Origin: Metaphire vulgaris
Lineage: Eukaryota; Annelida; Clitellata; Crassiclitellata; Megascolecidae
Assembly (NCBI GenBank): GCA_018105865.1
Contig: CM030852.1
Span: forward strand, 5,668,534 to 5,732,533
Direction: 5' to 3'
Length of the DNA stretch: 64,000 nt
Position 1 is the first letter of the stretch, and every line of letters starts with the position of its first letter. The position numbers and the translations under genes were made by a program. The notes beneath the pieces were generated by a model that ran no database searches, was not told where the DNA came from, and saw only the letters and a program-made list of their open reading frames with translations. Below, one piece after another: positions 1 through 9,931 of this stretch.

Positions 1-560
1 AAGTTAAACTTCGGACCCACCCCCCTGGCGTCGTCGGCCGCGGCGATAGGTGCCCCGCCGCCGGCGACGCGCATCGCCGTCGGGACCTTGTTCCCCGGGC
101 GCCGCTCTTTAGGCGGAATTTTAAACTGTAGAGCCACGTCCGCTTAGGTACCGTCAGAGCAGGACCTAGGAGGCAGTGTCGTCGTTATCGGTGGTAAGTG
201 ACCCCGTCTACGGGCCCAGCCCTTCGCTAACCACCCCTGGTAGCCCGGGCGCCAGTGTTCAGGCGTACGCATCGACTACACAGCCGCCGACCGCTGCGTT
301 CTCTCTCCTTCTTTCCATCGCTCCAACCGCCTGTTCCCTTCGTCAGCAGCCAGCCAGCCGCCGTCTCCGCGCAGCCTCTGTCAAACAGGCGACGGTCTTT
401 CAGCGGCCAAACTCTCTACTTGCTAAAGACCGAAGGCTCGGGAACCATAAATCGTTGCCGGTTTATACAACTTATCTCTCGGTCTTTGGGCGGCCGTGGC
501 GATTCTAATAATTTTACCGAAGCCTTAGCGTCTTAGCCTAGCGCGTGCTCTGTCCGTTTT
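1..560. other. CpG-rich segment, possible edge of a neighbouring gene
   Basis: The first ~540 bases are much richer in G+C and CpG than the AT-rich sequence after them. A plus-strand frame is open from base 1 to a TAG at 145-147 (48 codons, rich in Ala, Pro and Gly) with no start inside the window. It could be the tail of a coding exon or only a stop-poor GC-rich stretch. Longer overlapping frames at 176-536 occur in two phases and match no family I recognise. No function is assigned. Confidence 0.25.
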
Positions 561-674
561 ACATGAATTAAAACTTTATTAATTAATTAAAATTAGTACA
601 AAATTACATTATTATAACGCTAATTAATTAGATTAAATTATTTATTACTAACAAGTTTATACAGTTAAGCGATC

Positions 675-758
<84 letters not shown>
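675..758. repeat. (AAT)n microsatellite
   Basis: About 28 uninterrupted AAT units follow AT-rich sequence. AAT arrays recur in this window at 21.4, 21.5, 35.4, 37.1, 42.3 and 58.9 kb, several of them at retroelement tails or Helitron insertion points. Confidence 0.95.
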
Positions 759-759
<1 letters not shown>

Positions 760-858
760 CTATCTGTGGCACATGGTCGCCACAATACTCCCGCGCAAGA
801 CTGGTTTCTCGTGTCCGTCAAAGAGCCCGACTAGCGTTTTGCCAGTCTGCCATCTTCC

Positions 859-1049
859 CATGGACGTCCGAAGAGGAGTGCAAGGGGGTACAATGCACCG
901 CAGGAAAAATTGTGGAGTTATGAAAAAAGTAAAATTACTTGTTTCTTACGTCACAAAACCTTGTTTTGCACCCCCTGGAAATTTTTCATTTCTTTCGTCA
1001 CAAGACCTTGTTTTGCACCCACCTCGAAAAATTTCTACGGACGCACATG
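859..1049. mobile_element. hAT-like MITE, CATGGACG family, with 8-bp TSD
   Basis: The ends are inverted (CATGGACGTCCG at the left, CGGACGCACATG at the right). The element is flanked by an exact 8-bp direct repeat CATCTTCC at 851-858 and 1050-1057. Inside is a duplicated phrase around 'gtcacaa(a/g)accttgttttgcacc'. The same family is at 45060-45208 and, more distantly, 29731-29948. An 8-bp target duplication is the hallmark of the hAT superfamily. There is no coding capacity. Confidence 0.85.
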
Positions 1050-1057
1050 CATCTTCC

Positions 1058-2017
1058 CGCCTCTACCATACAGTATTAACGATTTAAAATGCTGCCAAAA
1101 GAGAGGCACAATTCATGACTGTGCAAATATTAGGCCTTCGTGGCTGCGGTCTGCAGCATAAAATTATAAAATCGCAAACTCATACATTTTATTTTCTCTA
1201 TTTCTGCACAAATTGTCATTTGATAATGTGCAAATAAAAAGAACAAAGTTCAATTTTTGAGAACGTAAAGTCGAACCCTCGCTTAATATAGACCCGACAA
1301 ATCGAATATAACAATGTGTAGCAGTCGTTACTCTGGTACAGTTCGTGTTCTCACCCAGCAGCGGTCATTCAGAGTTAAAACTTGACAAATTAACGTGTGT
1401 CAATTGAGTTGCTATTAAACGCTACAGCTGCAAATTAACATAGCTGTATCATCAAGCACATTTGTTTAATTTGTTAATTAAATAAGTAGTGACGTCATCA
1501 ACTTCCGGTTACCTGAATGTGTAGAGAATTCATTTCTTAGTGTGACTACCAGGTTTCATGGCTGCCATAGCTGTATCATTGTGCAAACTCCAGTTGCAGC
1601 ATGTAATAGATGCCTTTGCATTAGCAACTCAATGGACACACATTAATTTATTAATTTGTTAACTGGACAAGTAATGGCGTCATCAACTTCCGGTTGCTTG
1701 ATATGTGTAGGAAATTCATTGTTTAGCTATGCAGCTAAATTTTGCGGCTGTATCTATATCCGAACTGAAGTTATGACATGTAATAGATGCTGTGGTGTCA
1801 AACATTCAATGGACCCAAGTTCGCGGACACGAGCGCAGCCACCAGTCCTTCCATTTAAGGTGTCTATGGACGGAATGAACTGGACGAGAAGATAATAGGC
1901 CTAATGGCTACGAGTATGATGATTTCAAAATAAACCTCAGTACTAAAGGATACTAGATTTGGATTAGTACAGCAGCGGTTATCACACAGGGCAGACCCTA
2001 CTGAACCACTTTCAACC

Positions 2018-2052
<35 letters not shown>

Positions 2053-2225
2053 TCCATAATTTTTCAATATTTGTTCGAATATTGTAAAAGCACCGTGTAC
2101 TTGTTGCAAAACTATTAAGCTAAGATTTAAAAAGCGCTATAGAAATGTAAATGCTGGCTACCCATAGTTCGTTAGGGTTAGGTTGCGCCAAGAGAGTCCC
2201 TGCACCTTTTCCCACACACTTTCAG

Positions 2226-2228
<3 letters not shown>
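1058..2228. other. No gene seen; ~70-bp duplicated segment and short (TTA)n
   Basis: A ~70-bp segment starting TTAATTTGTTAA and containing GTCATCAACTTCCGGTT occurs at 1466-1535 and again at 1651-1720. A second shared phrase ATAGCTGTATCAT lies near 1440 and 1568, so this is an imperfect tandem duplication with a period near 185 bp. A short TTA run lies at 2022-2051. No plausible protein is visible. Confidence 0.6.

Positions 2229-2292
<64 letters not shown>
2229..2292. repeat. (TA)n microsatellite
   Basis: Pure TA dinucleotides lie directly against the left end of the next MITE, which appears to have inserted into the array. Confidence 0.95.
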
Positions 2293-2295
<3 letters not shown>

Positions 2296-2796
2296 TAGTA
2301 GGGTTGTAGTAGGGTTGCCAGTCGTACGGTAAAATGACATGTCCTCCTTTTGGGCTTCGTGTCCTCCGTCCGGCATGCATTGGGCTGAAATTAGAAAATG
2401 TTCGGCACTTTGCTCTCATTCATTATCTACTGACTTGAATTTCGGTCTATTTAGTCTTGCATGTAGCTGTCAATTGCACACGATCAACGACGCTCAACGA
2501 CAAAGAGAAGCCGACTGACTCTCCAGGAAGAATTCCCACCTGCAGCAACGGAAATGAAAGTTACTTTGTTGCTTTATCTCGGTATGCGAGGACCTTTCTT
2601 TGCTTGGCAAGGTTTTTTATCCGGTCGAAGTCACGAGTTGACAGAGGAGAGATGCCTGTTTTGTCCCGGGCGCTGGTGTAACCAACGCTGTGTTAGTGTG
2701 CGTTTTTTTACAGGCCATTTCCTTTGTCCGGCTTTGTCCTTCTTCATGACCTCTTGTGTCCTTCTTTGGACATGAAGGTATCTGGCAACTCTACTG
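2293..2796. mobile_element. Probable MITE inserted in a TA array
   Basis: The left end CAGTAGTAGGGTTG...GGTTGCCAG is matched inversely at the right end by CTGGCAACTCTACTG. Flanks are TATATATA on the left and TATATGTA on the right, compatible with an 8-bp duplication within the TA repeat, although simple sequence weakens that argument. The interior has repeated 'gtcctcctt / gtccttctt' phrases and no convincing frame. A hAT-like origin is inferred. Confidence 0.5.
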
Positions 2797-2873
2797 TATA
2801 TGTAAGTGGCTATGTATAATGTTGTTATATAGTATAGCAACATCATTTATAGCCTAGGGGACATTCATTAGCC

Positions 2874-5069
2874 CTATTCATTCCAGTGGATATTTGCTTC
2901 ACTCTGACGCAATGCGGCAAACAATACTGCATCGCTGAACGGTCCAATACCTTGCAGATGCGACAGTCCTGGTGTAACTGGACAGATGGCGCTTTGACGA
3001 GTGTATGAAACTTCCGTGGAAGTGCCGGACAACTTTCGCTTACATTGAATGCGAACATACTCGAGAAATTTCACTGGACACAATTCTAAACATGCTTCGA
3101 GACAACAGGAAGTGTTCTTTGAAACTGTAGCCATATGCAGAAGAAAGAATCCGAGAATTACTCGAATGTGCTCGTCGAATATCGGGGACAAAGTCGCCGA
3201 GATGAACATCCTAATGAATTTGCTTCTGCTAAGCAAACTGAGATATTCGTTACATTTTTCTAATGTTATGTCGTACGACTTCAAGGTCGTAAAGTAGAAA
3301 TTTGCGTTATAAGCTGCAATAATGGCAGAGATTGGCCTATGGTAATTCTTCAGTTGCTGTTCTTCTCTGTGCTTTGCACAGCTTGTTAAAATAGAATACT
3401 CATAATACGGCGATCCATCGTCAGACTCTAACTCTCCGCGGCGCGGTCCGTTAAATTGCCTTTCATTTTTGTCATTTTGATTGCGGCGGAATTCTCGCAA
3501 TAATATCTGGTTCATGTTTTCCAAGTGGGATAAATTGCAATCTAATTCATGCTGAGCATTTGTTGCGCCATAAAAGAAGCGGTTCATATTGCGGAGATAG
3601 ACGGTGTAGTGCTCACTGCCCCTTCTCGCTGAAACACTGTCAATCTTCATCAGACGAAGATTCGCTTCGATTGCCGTGCGCAGGAATTTTATCTCTGGCA
3701 AAAACCATTCACATTCAGACAAATATTGTCCTAAGCGACCGTGTAGCTCAGCATTGAGCGGATTTACTTCATTGATGGCATCGAATGTCGCTCTTTCAAA
3801 TTCCCTATCCGGAAGAAAGACGTCATGACCATTAACTACATGATGCTCCAAATTTTCCGGAAAAATATTCTTCAAATGTTTTTTGTCTTGAAAGGAATGG
3901 ATGCATAGATTGCTGAAAATAATTTTCGTGACATGATTGTCTATGTAATATACCAGTAAACCGATCTCTTTTGTCAGATCGACGCCCGTCAGATGCATCA
4001 TCAAGTTGTGAGCAGGAAAGAAATAACCAGGGCAGTGACGATGGATTAGACATTGTACCATCCGTCCAAGTATTTCGAGAACACATGTTTCAATATTCGA
4101 CTCACTCCAGTATTCACGAGGGCTTTCCTCACATGCCCACAGCATAAGCGTTTTATAGAAATACGTCTGGAAAGCCTCGTTCGCATCATTTTCGCTAGCC
4201 TTCATTGTTCTTATTATGACGCGGCAGAAATGATAGACGCTCTTTTGAACTTCTGTCCAGCTGTGAATTAATATCAGTTCTGCTTTTGAGAATGAGAATC
4301 TCCATTCGGTGTCGTCAAAATTGCTTTCAGCGCGAAGTTTTGAAACGAAGTGACAACCGCCTCTTGCTATTCTCGAAATCAGTGCTTCATCGGGCCAACC
4401 GTATTTTCTCTTACGTGTTTTCCATTCTTCCACTTCGAGTGGCCAATAAGGACAGTACACAGCGTAGACCCTATTCATATCCGTCGAGTAAGGATATCCT
4501 GGTGCACAAGCAAATACTTCTATATTCCCACCCAGTCTGACGATGGCTTGCAAGTTGTTTTTATCTTTCACTGCTGGACTAGTTGTTCCGTAGTATCCAT
4601 TGATATGTGGACGACGAAGGTATACACTGCCACCTGGCGTCGTATCGGAGCAAGTCTTTAGTCTGTGACTACTCTTCAACCTAGCAAATCCTGGATCCAC
4701 TTCGCCAGTCTCAATTGTTAGTACCGTTCCTTTGAAATTTTTCGGAGGTCGCCTATTCAAAGGAATTGCACAGATGTCGTAACGATAGAACATTACGTCG
4801 CTGTCCGTGAAGTTGACTTTTTCGTATTTGATCGGAAGCTCGTGTCTGCTTCCTGACTCCAACTCAAATTGACTTGCAAACTGCGTGAAGCAGCGTCTTC
4901 GAAAGTCAAGGTAATTCATGATAAGAATGTCGTGAAGTAACGTTAAACTTCTTCTCAAAAAACGTTCCTGTTTCGTTGACCGTTTTACATAAATTTTGTC
5001 TCCGTTATAACCACTTATGATAAAACGCCTGCTTCTATCGGCTGTGCTGATTTGCTCAAATCTGATCAT
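2874..5069 (-). CDS. Mab-21 domain / cGAS-like receptor family protein, divergent copy 1
   Basis: The intact frame has 731 codons from a true ATG. Met51 (base 4919) aligns with the start MDYLDFRRRCF of the plus-strand paralogs, so the native start may be Met51 and the first 50 residues may be an extension or leader. The N-terminal nucleotidyltransferase part shows GS at residues 73-74, E77 and the DxD-type pair D89/D91. The position matching the third acidic residue of the paralogs (D144 there) is N199 here, just before VYAVYCPYW. The Mab-21 C-lobe follows: WPLEVEEWKTRKR, GWPDEAL, GGCHFVSKL, WRFSFSKAEL, TLMLWACEESP and RHCPGYFFP. About 350 helical residues without a recognised fold follow, ending in a TPR-like segment (IIAAYNANFYFTTLKSYDI). 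The copy has one, not two, units of the 19-residue repeat of the paralogs. The family includes cyclic-dinucleotide synthases and inactive Mab-21 proteins; activity here is uncertain. Confidence 0.85.
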   Translation of the reverse strand: MIRFEQISTADRSRRFIISGYNGDKIYVKRSTKQERFLRRSLTLLHDILIMNYLDFRRRCFTQFASQFELESGSRHELPIKYEKVNFTDSDVMFYRYDICAIPLNRRPPKNFKGTVLTIETGEVDPGFARLKSSHRLKTCSDTTPGGSVYLRRPHINGYYGTTSPAVKDKNNLQAIVRLGGNIEVFACAPGYPYSTDMNRVYAVYCPYWPLEVEEWKTRKRKYGWPDEALISRIARGGCHFVSKLRAESNFDDTEWRFSFSKAELILIHSWTEVQKSVYHFCRVIIRTMKASENDANEAFQTYFYKTLMLWACEESPREYWSESNIETCVLEILGRMVQCLIHRHCPGYFFPAHNLMMHLTGVDLTKEIGLLVYYIDNHVTKIIFSNLCIHSFQDKKHLKNIFPENLEHHVVNGHDVFLPDREFERATFDAINEVNPLNAELHGRLGQYLSECEWFLPEIKFLRTAIEANLRLMKIDSVSARRGSEHYTVYLRNMNRFFYGATNAQHELDCNLSHLENMNQILLREFRRNQNDKNERQFNGPRRGELESDDGSPYYEYSILTSCAKHREEQQLKNYHRPISAIIAAYNANFYFTTLKSYDITLEKCNEYLSLLSRSKFIRMFISATLSPIFDEHIRVILGFFLLHMATVSKNTSCCLEACLELCPVKFLEYVRIQCKRKLSGTSTEVSYTRQSAICPVTPGLSHLQGIGPFSDAVLFAALRQSEANIHWNE

Positions 5070-5329
5070 ATGCCTTCCTATTTAAGCGCGTGCAATATAT
5101 GAAACAACGCCGTGAGAAGCTAGTCCCGCAACCTTGTTTAGTTTTAGCGCGGGCAAATAAAAATGTACACAGTATCAATAACATTATAATTAACCAGCGA
5201 AATGCATCCTGTGCTCAGTTGGAAATGTAATGCGACTAGTGGGCATATGATTAGCAATCATCACGTCAGCTGATATTAGACAATTAGCTACTAGTATTTG
5301 GTATCTCACGGGTTGCCCTGTCTAGGTCC
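5070..5329 (-). promoter_or_regulatory. Upstream region of copy 1, no definite promoter
   Basis: Upstream of the minus-strand start are AT-rich motifs (an ATATATTG and a TTAAATAGG within ~30 bp of the ATG). No conserved match to the upstream intron of the plus-strand paralogs is seen. Promoter assignment is inference only. Confidence 0.2.
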
Positions 5330-5533
5330 CAGTGTTTAATCTAGACTCCTGGACTCCGGGGGGGGGGCTGACGAAGCCGGAGGTGAACTGAAAAAGCGGG
5401 GGAATTTTGCTAGGGGGCTGCTGTTAGTCTATGTAGTGTTCCTAAATTTCCGGGAAGAATTTGAAATTTCAGGGGAGAGGGAAAGGGCAAATTCTCTCTC
5501 CCCCCCCCCGAAAACGGCCTAGATTAAACACTG
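5330..5533. mobile_element. hAT-like MITE, CAGTGTTTAATCTAG family
   Basis: Terminal inverted repeats CAGTGTTTAATCTAG and CTAGATTAAACACTG bound 204 bp. Flanks CTAGGTCC (5322-5329) and CTAGGTCG (5534-5541) match at 7 of 8 positions. It is related to the CAGTGTTTATTCTAG elements at 40227 and 42746. G-runs and C-runs inside form further inverted similarity. Confidence 0.8.
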
Positions 5534-6010
5534 CTAGGTCGTCCGGCTTAGGAAGTGATAAATGTTCAGGCTCCTGATTATACTGATTCTGAAAAGCGTT
5601 AATTTTTTCCAATAGGACAATGTTTTCCAATCCCAACTTTCACTTGATTAAGTAGCACCTTTTCGTAAAAGCTAGACATTTTATTCAATATTTAAATTTA
5701 GAATACTTTAAAGCAAGTAATTATTTTTGCAAATCATACCTATTTTACTTATATTTCCATGACTAAAATGTACTGTCACATGTCGAGTAAACTCAGCGGT
5801 ACAGCCATTTTAGGGACTGGGGATTGTTCCTTCACACTACATGTGGCTACAACTATGAGAAAACTGAGAAAACTTTTTAAAAGTAGGAGAAATGATATTT
5901 TCAAAATTTCCATTGAGAAACTGAAAAAAGCACAATAAATAGTCACAATTAGAAGGCATATATATTTAGAATGCCAACAAAGTAGAATGTTACTTTTATT
6001 CAGTCATTTA
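5534..6010. other. AT-rich, nothing recognised
   Basis: There are no open frames of interest and no repeat ends that I can identify. Confidence 0.5.
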
Positions 6011-6169
6011 TTTATACGAGTCACGTGAAATGATTTATACGAGTCACGTGAAATGATTTATATGAGTCACATGAAATGATTTATATGAGTCACATGAAAT
6101 GATTTATACGAGTCACATGAAATAGTTTATACGAGTCACAAGAAATGATTTATACGAGTCACATGAAAT
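6011..6169. repeat. 23-bp minisatellite, about 7 units, each with an E-box-like core
   Basis: Seven near-identical 23-bp units of the form tttatacgagtcacgtgaaa+tga are visible. Units 1-2 carry CACGTG, units 3-5 and the last CACATG, and unit 6 CACAAG. The last unit is cut short where LINE sequence begins. Confidence 0.9.
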
Positions 6170-6271
6170 CGGCTTGGTTATCAATCCTAACTCCCTCTAC
6201 GATAGCCTTCCCAAAGCCTCTATCAACAAATTGCAATCAATACAAAATGCACTTGCTCGTGCTGTTACTAA
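6170..6271 (+). mobile_element. L2-like LINE, RT C-terminal fragment (5' part, split)
   Basis: Translation gives NSLYDSLPKASINKLQSIQN then ALARAVT, the typical L2/CR1 thumb-region signature 'NSLLYGLP...LNKLQxVQNAAARLVT'. The frame is cut at base 6271 by a 2.2-kb insertion and resumes at 8490. Confidence 0.8.
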
Positions 6272-6585
6272 TGCTGGGGCTCGACTCAGACTGATTGTAC
6301 GCACGTTTTCACGCGATCGGATTGGCCGCCTGACATATAAGCCGTAAGCTAATGGTTGTGGCTCGACTCAAATACATCGGACGCACGGAGATTGGGGGGG
6401 GGGTCGAAATGTACGCACTGTATCACCAGACTTTGAAACTACTGTACGTGGCGTTCATTCCACAAAGTGCATTCGGATTCACCAACCAATCAGGCGCGAC
6501 AGGGCCACCACGGTGGCAAAATAGTGAATATCCGGGACAAGTTATTCACTTATCCACAGACTTGGAGTCGAGGCCACAACTGTCG

Positions 6586-6740
6586 AGGCCAAGGCGAGGC
6601 CAAGGCCAGGAGGTCCGAGGCCAAGGCCAAGGCCAAGGCCAGCAGGTCCGAGGCCAAGGCCAAGGCCAGCAGGTCCGAGGCCAAGGCCAAGGCCAAGGCC
6701 AGCAGGTCCGAAGTCAAGGTCAAGGCCAAGGCCAGCAGAT
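6586..6740. repeat. GGCCAA minisatellite (first)
   Basis: Degenerate repeats of 'gaggccaaggccaaggccag / caggtcc' make open frames with Gln-Gly or Ala-Lys periodicity in several phases. These frames are repeat artefacts, not genes. Confidence 0.85.
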
Positions 6741-7292
6741 ATTTGGCGTTTTTGGCCAAATTTTTAGGTACATTTTGCCAAATTTTTGACAAATTTTTTG
6801 CACATTTTACATTTATTTATTTATTTGTTACATTATTTCTTCATTTCCTTGGAACCACGCCCCTGCCCCCAAATGACGCCCCCGTTAAACACGAAGTCAT
6901 GAAATAATGCAGAAGTGTTAAACTCTACAGTTTAATCCACAGTTGGTTGCGTAGTTGGCAACTTGGAGGTTTAAGTTGAGGAGGGCCTACGAATATGAGA
7001 GTGCCCAAGGCCTACGAAGACCTTAAAACGGCCCTGCAGTAGCCACTTCAGTGGAAGAGATGTACATGGACAGTGGGGTAAAATCCCCCCTTTCCCTGCA
7101 AATCGCGCGCTGATCAGGGCCAACACTCGATTTGGGCAGATTAAACGTCAAAATATTGAAATTTTGGGGGCCAAACAAGTGCTGGGCCCCTACCCGAATT
7201 ATTGGGTGCCCTGGCTCCTTATGGATTGGCGTCCATGGCAGTAGGGTCCAGTACCTACTACCAACCATGTTTTAAAAATAAAATTAAAATAC

Positions 7293-7483
7293 CTTTTGAT
7301 GTTTTGTAGCTGTTTGCCAGTCTCGTGTTTTCTATCCAGATGTTTCTTGAACCCACTTGAAGTTCCTCGAGTTTCACTTATTATTTCGCGACATTGCTTG
7401 CATTTCACGGACCACTTTCTTTCATTTATTATTTTGAAATCGGTGAAAGCAAACTTCAAAATGCTAGGCTCATTTGTGGCCAT
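7293..7483 (-). CDS. BED-type zinc finger exon, hAT-transposase-like, partial
   Basis: From an ATG at 7483 the minus-strand frame encodes about 63 residues with the BED-finger pattern: Trp at KWS, C-x2-C (KCKQC), then GTSSGFKKHLDRKH giving H-x4-H. BED fingers sit at the N-terminus of many hAT transposases and domesticated ZBED proteins and bind DNA. The frame runs into AAAAG|GTATTTTAA at 7293/7292, a plausible splice donor, and no catalytic hAT exon follows. It lies inside the 2.2-kb TIR element. It is probably a relic or captured first exon. Confidence 0.5.
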
Positions 7484-7974
7484 ATTCTTTGCTTGCGTAT
7501 TTTTACTTACAAACTTTAATAGCAATAGGTAGGCCTACAGCAGAGATTGCTGTCACTACGGCACCGTTTCTTTTCCAAGTGCGATCAGTCTACAACCTCC
7601 TTAGCCTAAGCAGATGCAGCCTCGCAGGTGTCTGTTATACTTTAGAGACAATAAACCCCGGCCCCCTGTGAAGCCGCCGTAGTCTAGAACTGCTCTAAAA
7701 TAGACGCCATATATCCATTTAGGTTCAAGCCTTTTAATACTTTTATTAGCAAGAAATCCAATTATCTGGTCCAAATGCCTATTTCAATCCCTGAGGCAAT
7801 GTTCGCTTCAAACAATGTCAGCCTTGTCAATGCAAGCAACATAATTACAAGCTATTAGACTTAGCAGGAATTCTCAGGGTCTACCGTTTGGATTGAACAG
7901 AGGACGTTTTGTTCAGATATTATTCGTCACTTCTAACATTTTGAATGCGCGATTTTCTTGTTTAATTCCATGGT

Positions 7975-8205
7975 GTGAGGGCTTGGCCTCGAGTACACAA
8001 GGCCGAGGACTTGTATCCCGAGGCCAAGGCCAAGGCCGAGGACTTGTACCCGAGGCCGAGGCCAAGGCCAAGGCCGAGGCCAGCAGGTCCGAGGCCAAGG
8101 CCAAGGCCGAGGACTTGTATCCCGAGGCCAAGGCCAAGGCCAAGGCCAGCGTCACTTGGCCTCGAGGCGCCTCGAGGCCAAGGCCACGGCCTCGAGGACT
8201 CCAAG
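7975..8205. repeat. GGCCAA/GGCCGA minisatellite (second)
   Basis: Repeats of 'gaggccaaggccgaggacttgtatccc' and shorter GGCCAA units resemble the array at 6586-6740, but it has acquired GGACTTGTA spacers and a GGCCTCGAGGC palindrome. All overlapping frames are repeat-driven. Confidence 0.85.
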
Positions 8206-8489
8206 TCTGCTTATCCATGGTCTTACCAATACAGACTTTCTTCTTTTCGTCCCTTTTCTATTGTTTAACGCGTGCACTAATGTTAGTACAGCCATCATCG
8301 TACATTTGGAAGAAAAAACTAATTCCTCGTCTGCCATTTTCTTTTTAAGTGCGCTATATCAACGTATGTAGGCGTGGCCTCATTTCTGCATGAAGGGAAC
8401 ATTTATGAGAATGGCGAAACCGCGCACGCTTTGTACAACCGCGGTCGCTTGAAAATGTGCGTACAATCAGTCTGAGTCGAGCCCCAGCA

Positions 8490-8796
8490 TAAGTCACCTA
8501 AATTCTCCCATATTTCACCCATACTAAAATCATTACATTGGCTTAAAATAACAGAACGCATCCAATATAAGATAATAACACTTACATATAGCTCACTTCA
8601 GTCATCAAAACCTGTCTACCTTAGATCACTATTAACCCATCAGCCTCCTCGACCCACACGTTCATCTTACCTCACTCAAAAACAGACTGAAAAGCCTTCT
8701 CTTTAGGGAGTCACACCCCCTGTAAAGCGCCCTTGTTTTTGGTTATGCTATGCTTGCGACGCTATATAAATAGTCCAGTATACAATACAATACAAT
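8490..8796 (+). mobile_element. L2-like LINE 3' end (continuation after insertion)
   Basis: The LINE resumes with a frame reading KSPKFSHISPILKSLHWLK, the conserved 'HITPVLKSLHWLPV' block of L2/CR1 RT C-termini. It then passes through a 3' UTR with GCTATATAAATA and ends in a CAATA-type tail (tacaatacaatacaat). Frame breaks show it is a dead copy. Confidence 0.8.
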
Positions 8797-9174
8797 CTCC
8801 CTACATCAGTGTGGTTGGGTGTCGGAATTCCTCAGAAAGTCAATTGCCCGCAACCAAGGGCAAGAGACGGAGAGGAGAGGGGGAGTGAGGGAGAGGGTAG
8901 GGGTACCACCTGAGCAATTGTTAACGTTGTAATACGGCCGTCGGCTGCTAAAGACGCGCACATCAAAGAGAAAGGCAAAAGCAGGAGAGGGAGATAAAGA
9001 GAGACCGAGATGAAGAGGTAGAAGAGAAAGAGACAAAGGAAGAGAGTGGAATTGCTGTTAAACGCCTAGGGTGTAATCCATGCGTTTAACTTCTCAAAGA
9101 CAGGCTACTATTCAGAAGTACTTTCGCAGGACTACAGTGTTATACACGGATATGTATATACACCATACAGTTTA

Positions 9175-9177
<3 letters not shown>
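8797..9177. other. No gene; purine-rich strand bias
   Basis: The stretch 8860-9050 is strongly purine-rich (gagag runs). The long minus-strand frame over it is low-complexity. Nothing else is identified. Confidence 0.4.
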
Positions 9178-9211
<34 letters not shown>

Positions 9212-9268
9212 AGAGGAGAGAGAGGAGGGGAAAGAGAGAGAGAGAGAGAGAGACAGTGACGAAGGTAA

Positions 9269-9311
<43 letters not shown>
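9178..9311. repeat. Compound (TA)n-(GA)n-(TA)n microsatellite
   Basis: TA runs at 9178-9209 and 9271-9311 bracket a GA-rich stretch. Confidence 0.95.
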
Positions 9312-9314
<3 letters not shown>

Positions 9315-9931
9315 CAACAATACTTTGTAATGGATTACTCAATTGATTTGCCCTCGTTATGTCGCCACCCCCGTCACTCGCCAAAATAGAACGCCGGACG
9401 GATATTAACTGGAGCTAAAGTCAAGAGCGCTTTACAAAGGAGTCACTTATAAGATATGTTAAATAAGTGTTTCTTTAGGAGCTTTTCAAAACAGCCAACG
9501 GAATTTGCATTAATCACATCGCTCGGCGGCGAGTTCCACAGGGCTGGATTTCCCCGAGTGACTGATATGTCACCGAACACGGCAGTCTTTGAAGGCGGAG
9601 GGACGATCAACAATGTCCGACTACTGGATCGAAGTTCCGCGCGTCTGTCGTTCGTCGTTGCCCTACATACGAGTGTTGATATGTAATCAGGACAGATACA
9701 TGATAAATAAATATGGATAAATGGATATAATAAATGAATATGGGCGGGATAACGGTGTATTACTGTACTCGTGGCCTGCTACATGAGAGCGTTTAATACA
9801 CTATGAGTCAATTGATGCACTCCGTCATTTTAGGTAGACTGAAATCGTCGCCGCTCTAGTGTTAAACTTAGTAACACTATTTTATTATTAATCTGTCCTA
9901 AGTTGACTTGGCATCACAAACTCGTTTGAGC
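9312..9931. other. Unidentified repeat-like sequence upstream of copy 2
   Basis: A frame at 9456-9686 (FSKQPTEFALITSLGGEFHR...) reads like back-translated LINE 3'-region sequence, but I cannot assign it. From about 9873 (cactattttattattaatct) the sequence becomes homologous to the intron end upstream of the other Mab-21 copies. Everything further upstream is unrelated, so copy 2 lost or never had the non-coding exon and promoter. Confidence 0.4.

Larger units (their letters stand above)
6272..8489. mobile_element. 2.2-kb TIR DNA transposon with TAA target duplication, nested in a LINE
   Basis: The ends are perfect inverted repeats for ~33 bp, starting TGCTGGGGCTCGACTCAGAC at 6272 and mirrored at 8489, then ~15 further imperfect bases. 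TAA flanks both sides (6269-6271, 8490-8492). Removing the element plus one TAA rejoins the interrupted LINE frame (VT / KSPKFSHI), which supports the boundaries. A 3-bp TWA-type duplication is typical of PIF/Harbinger elements, but no Harbinger transposase is seen. The interior holds two minisatellites of GGCCAA-type units and a BED zinc-finger exon more typical of hAT transposases, so it is non-autonomous or composite. Confidence 0.8.

Noticed and set aside
7975..8268. Ala-Lys or Arg-Pro repeat proteins
   Set aside because: Minisatellite of GGCCAA units read in different phases.
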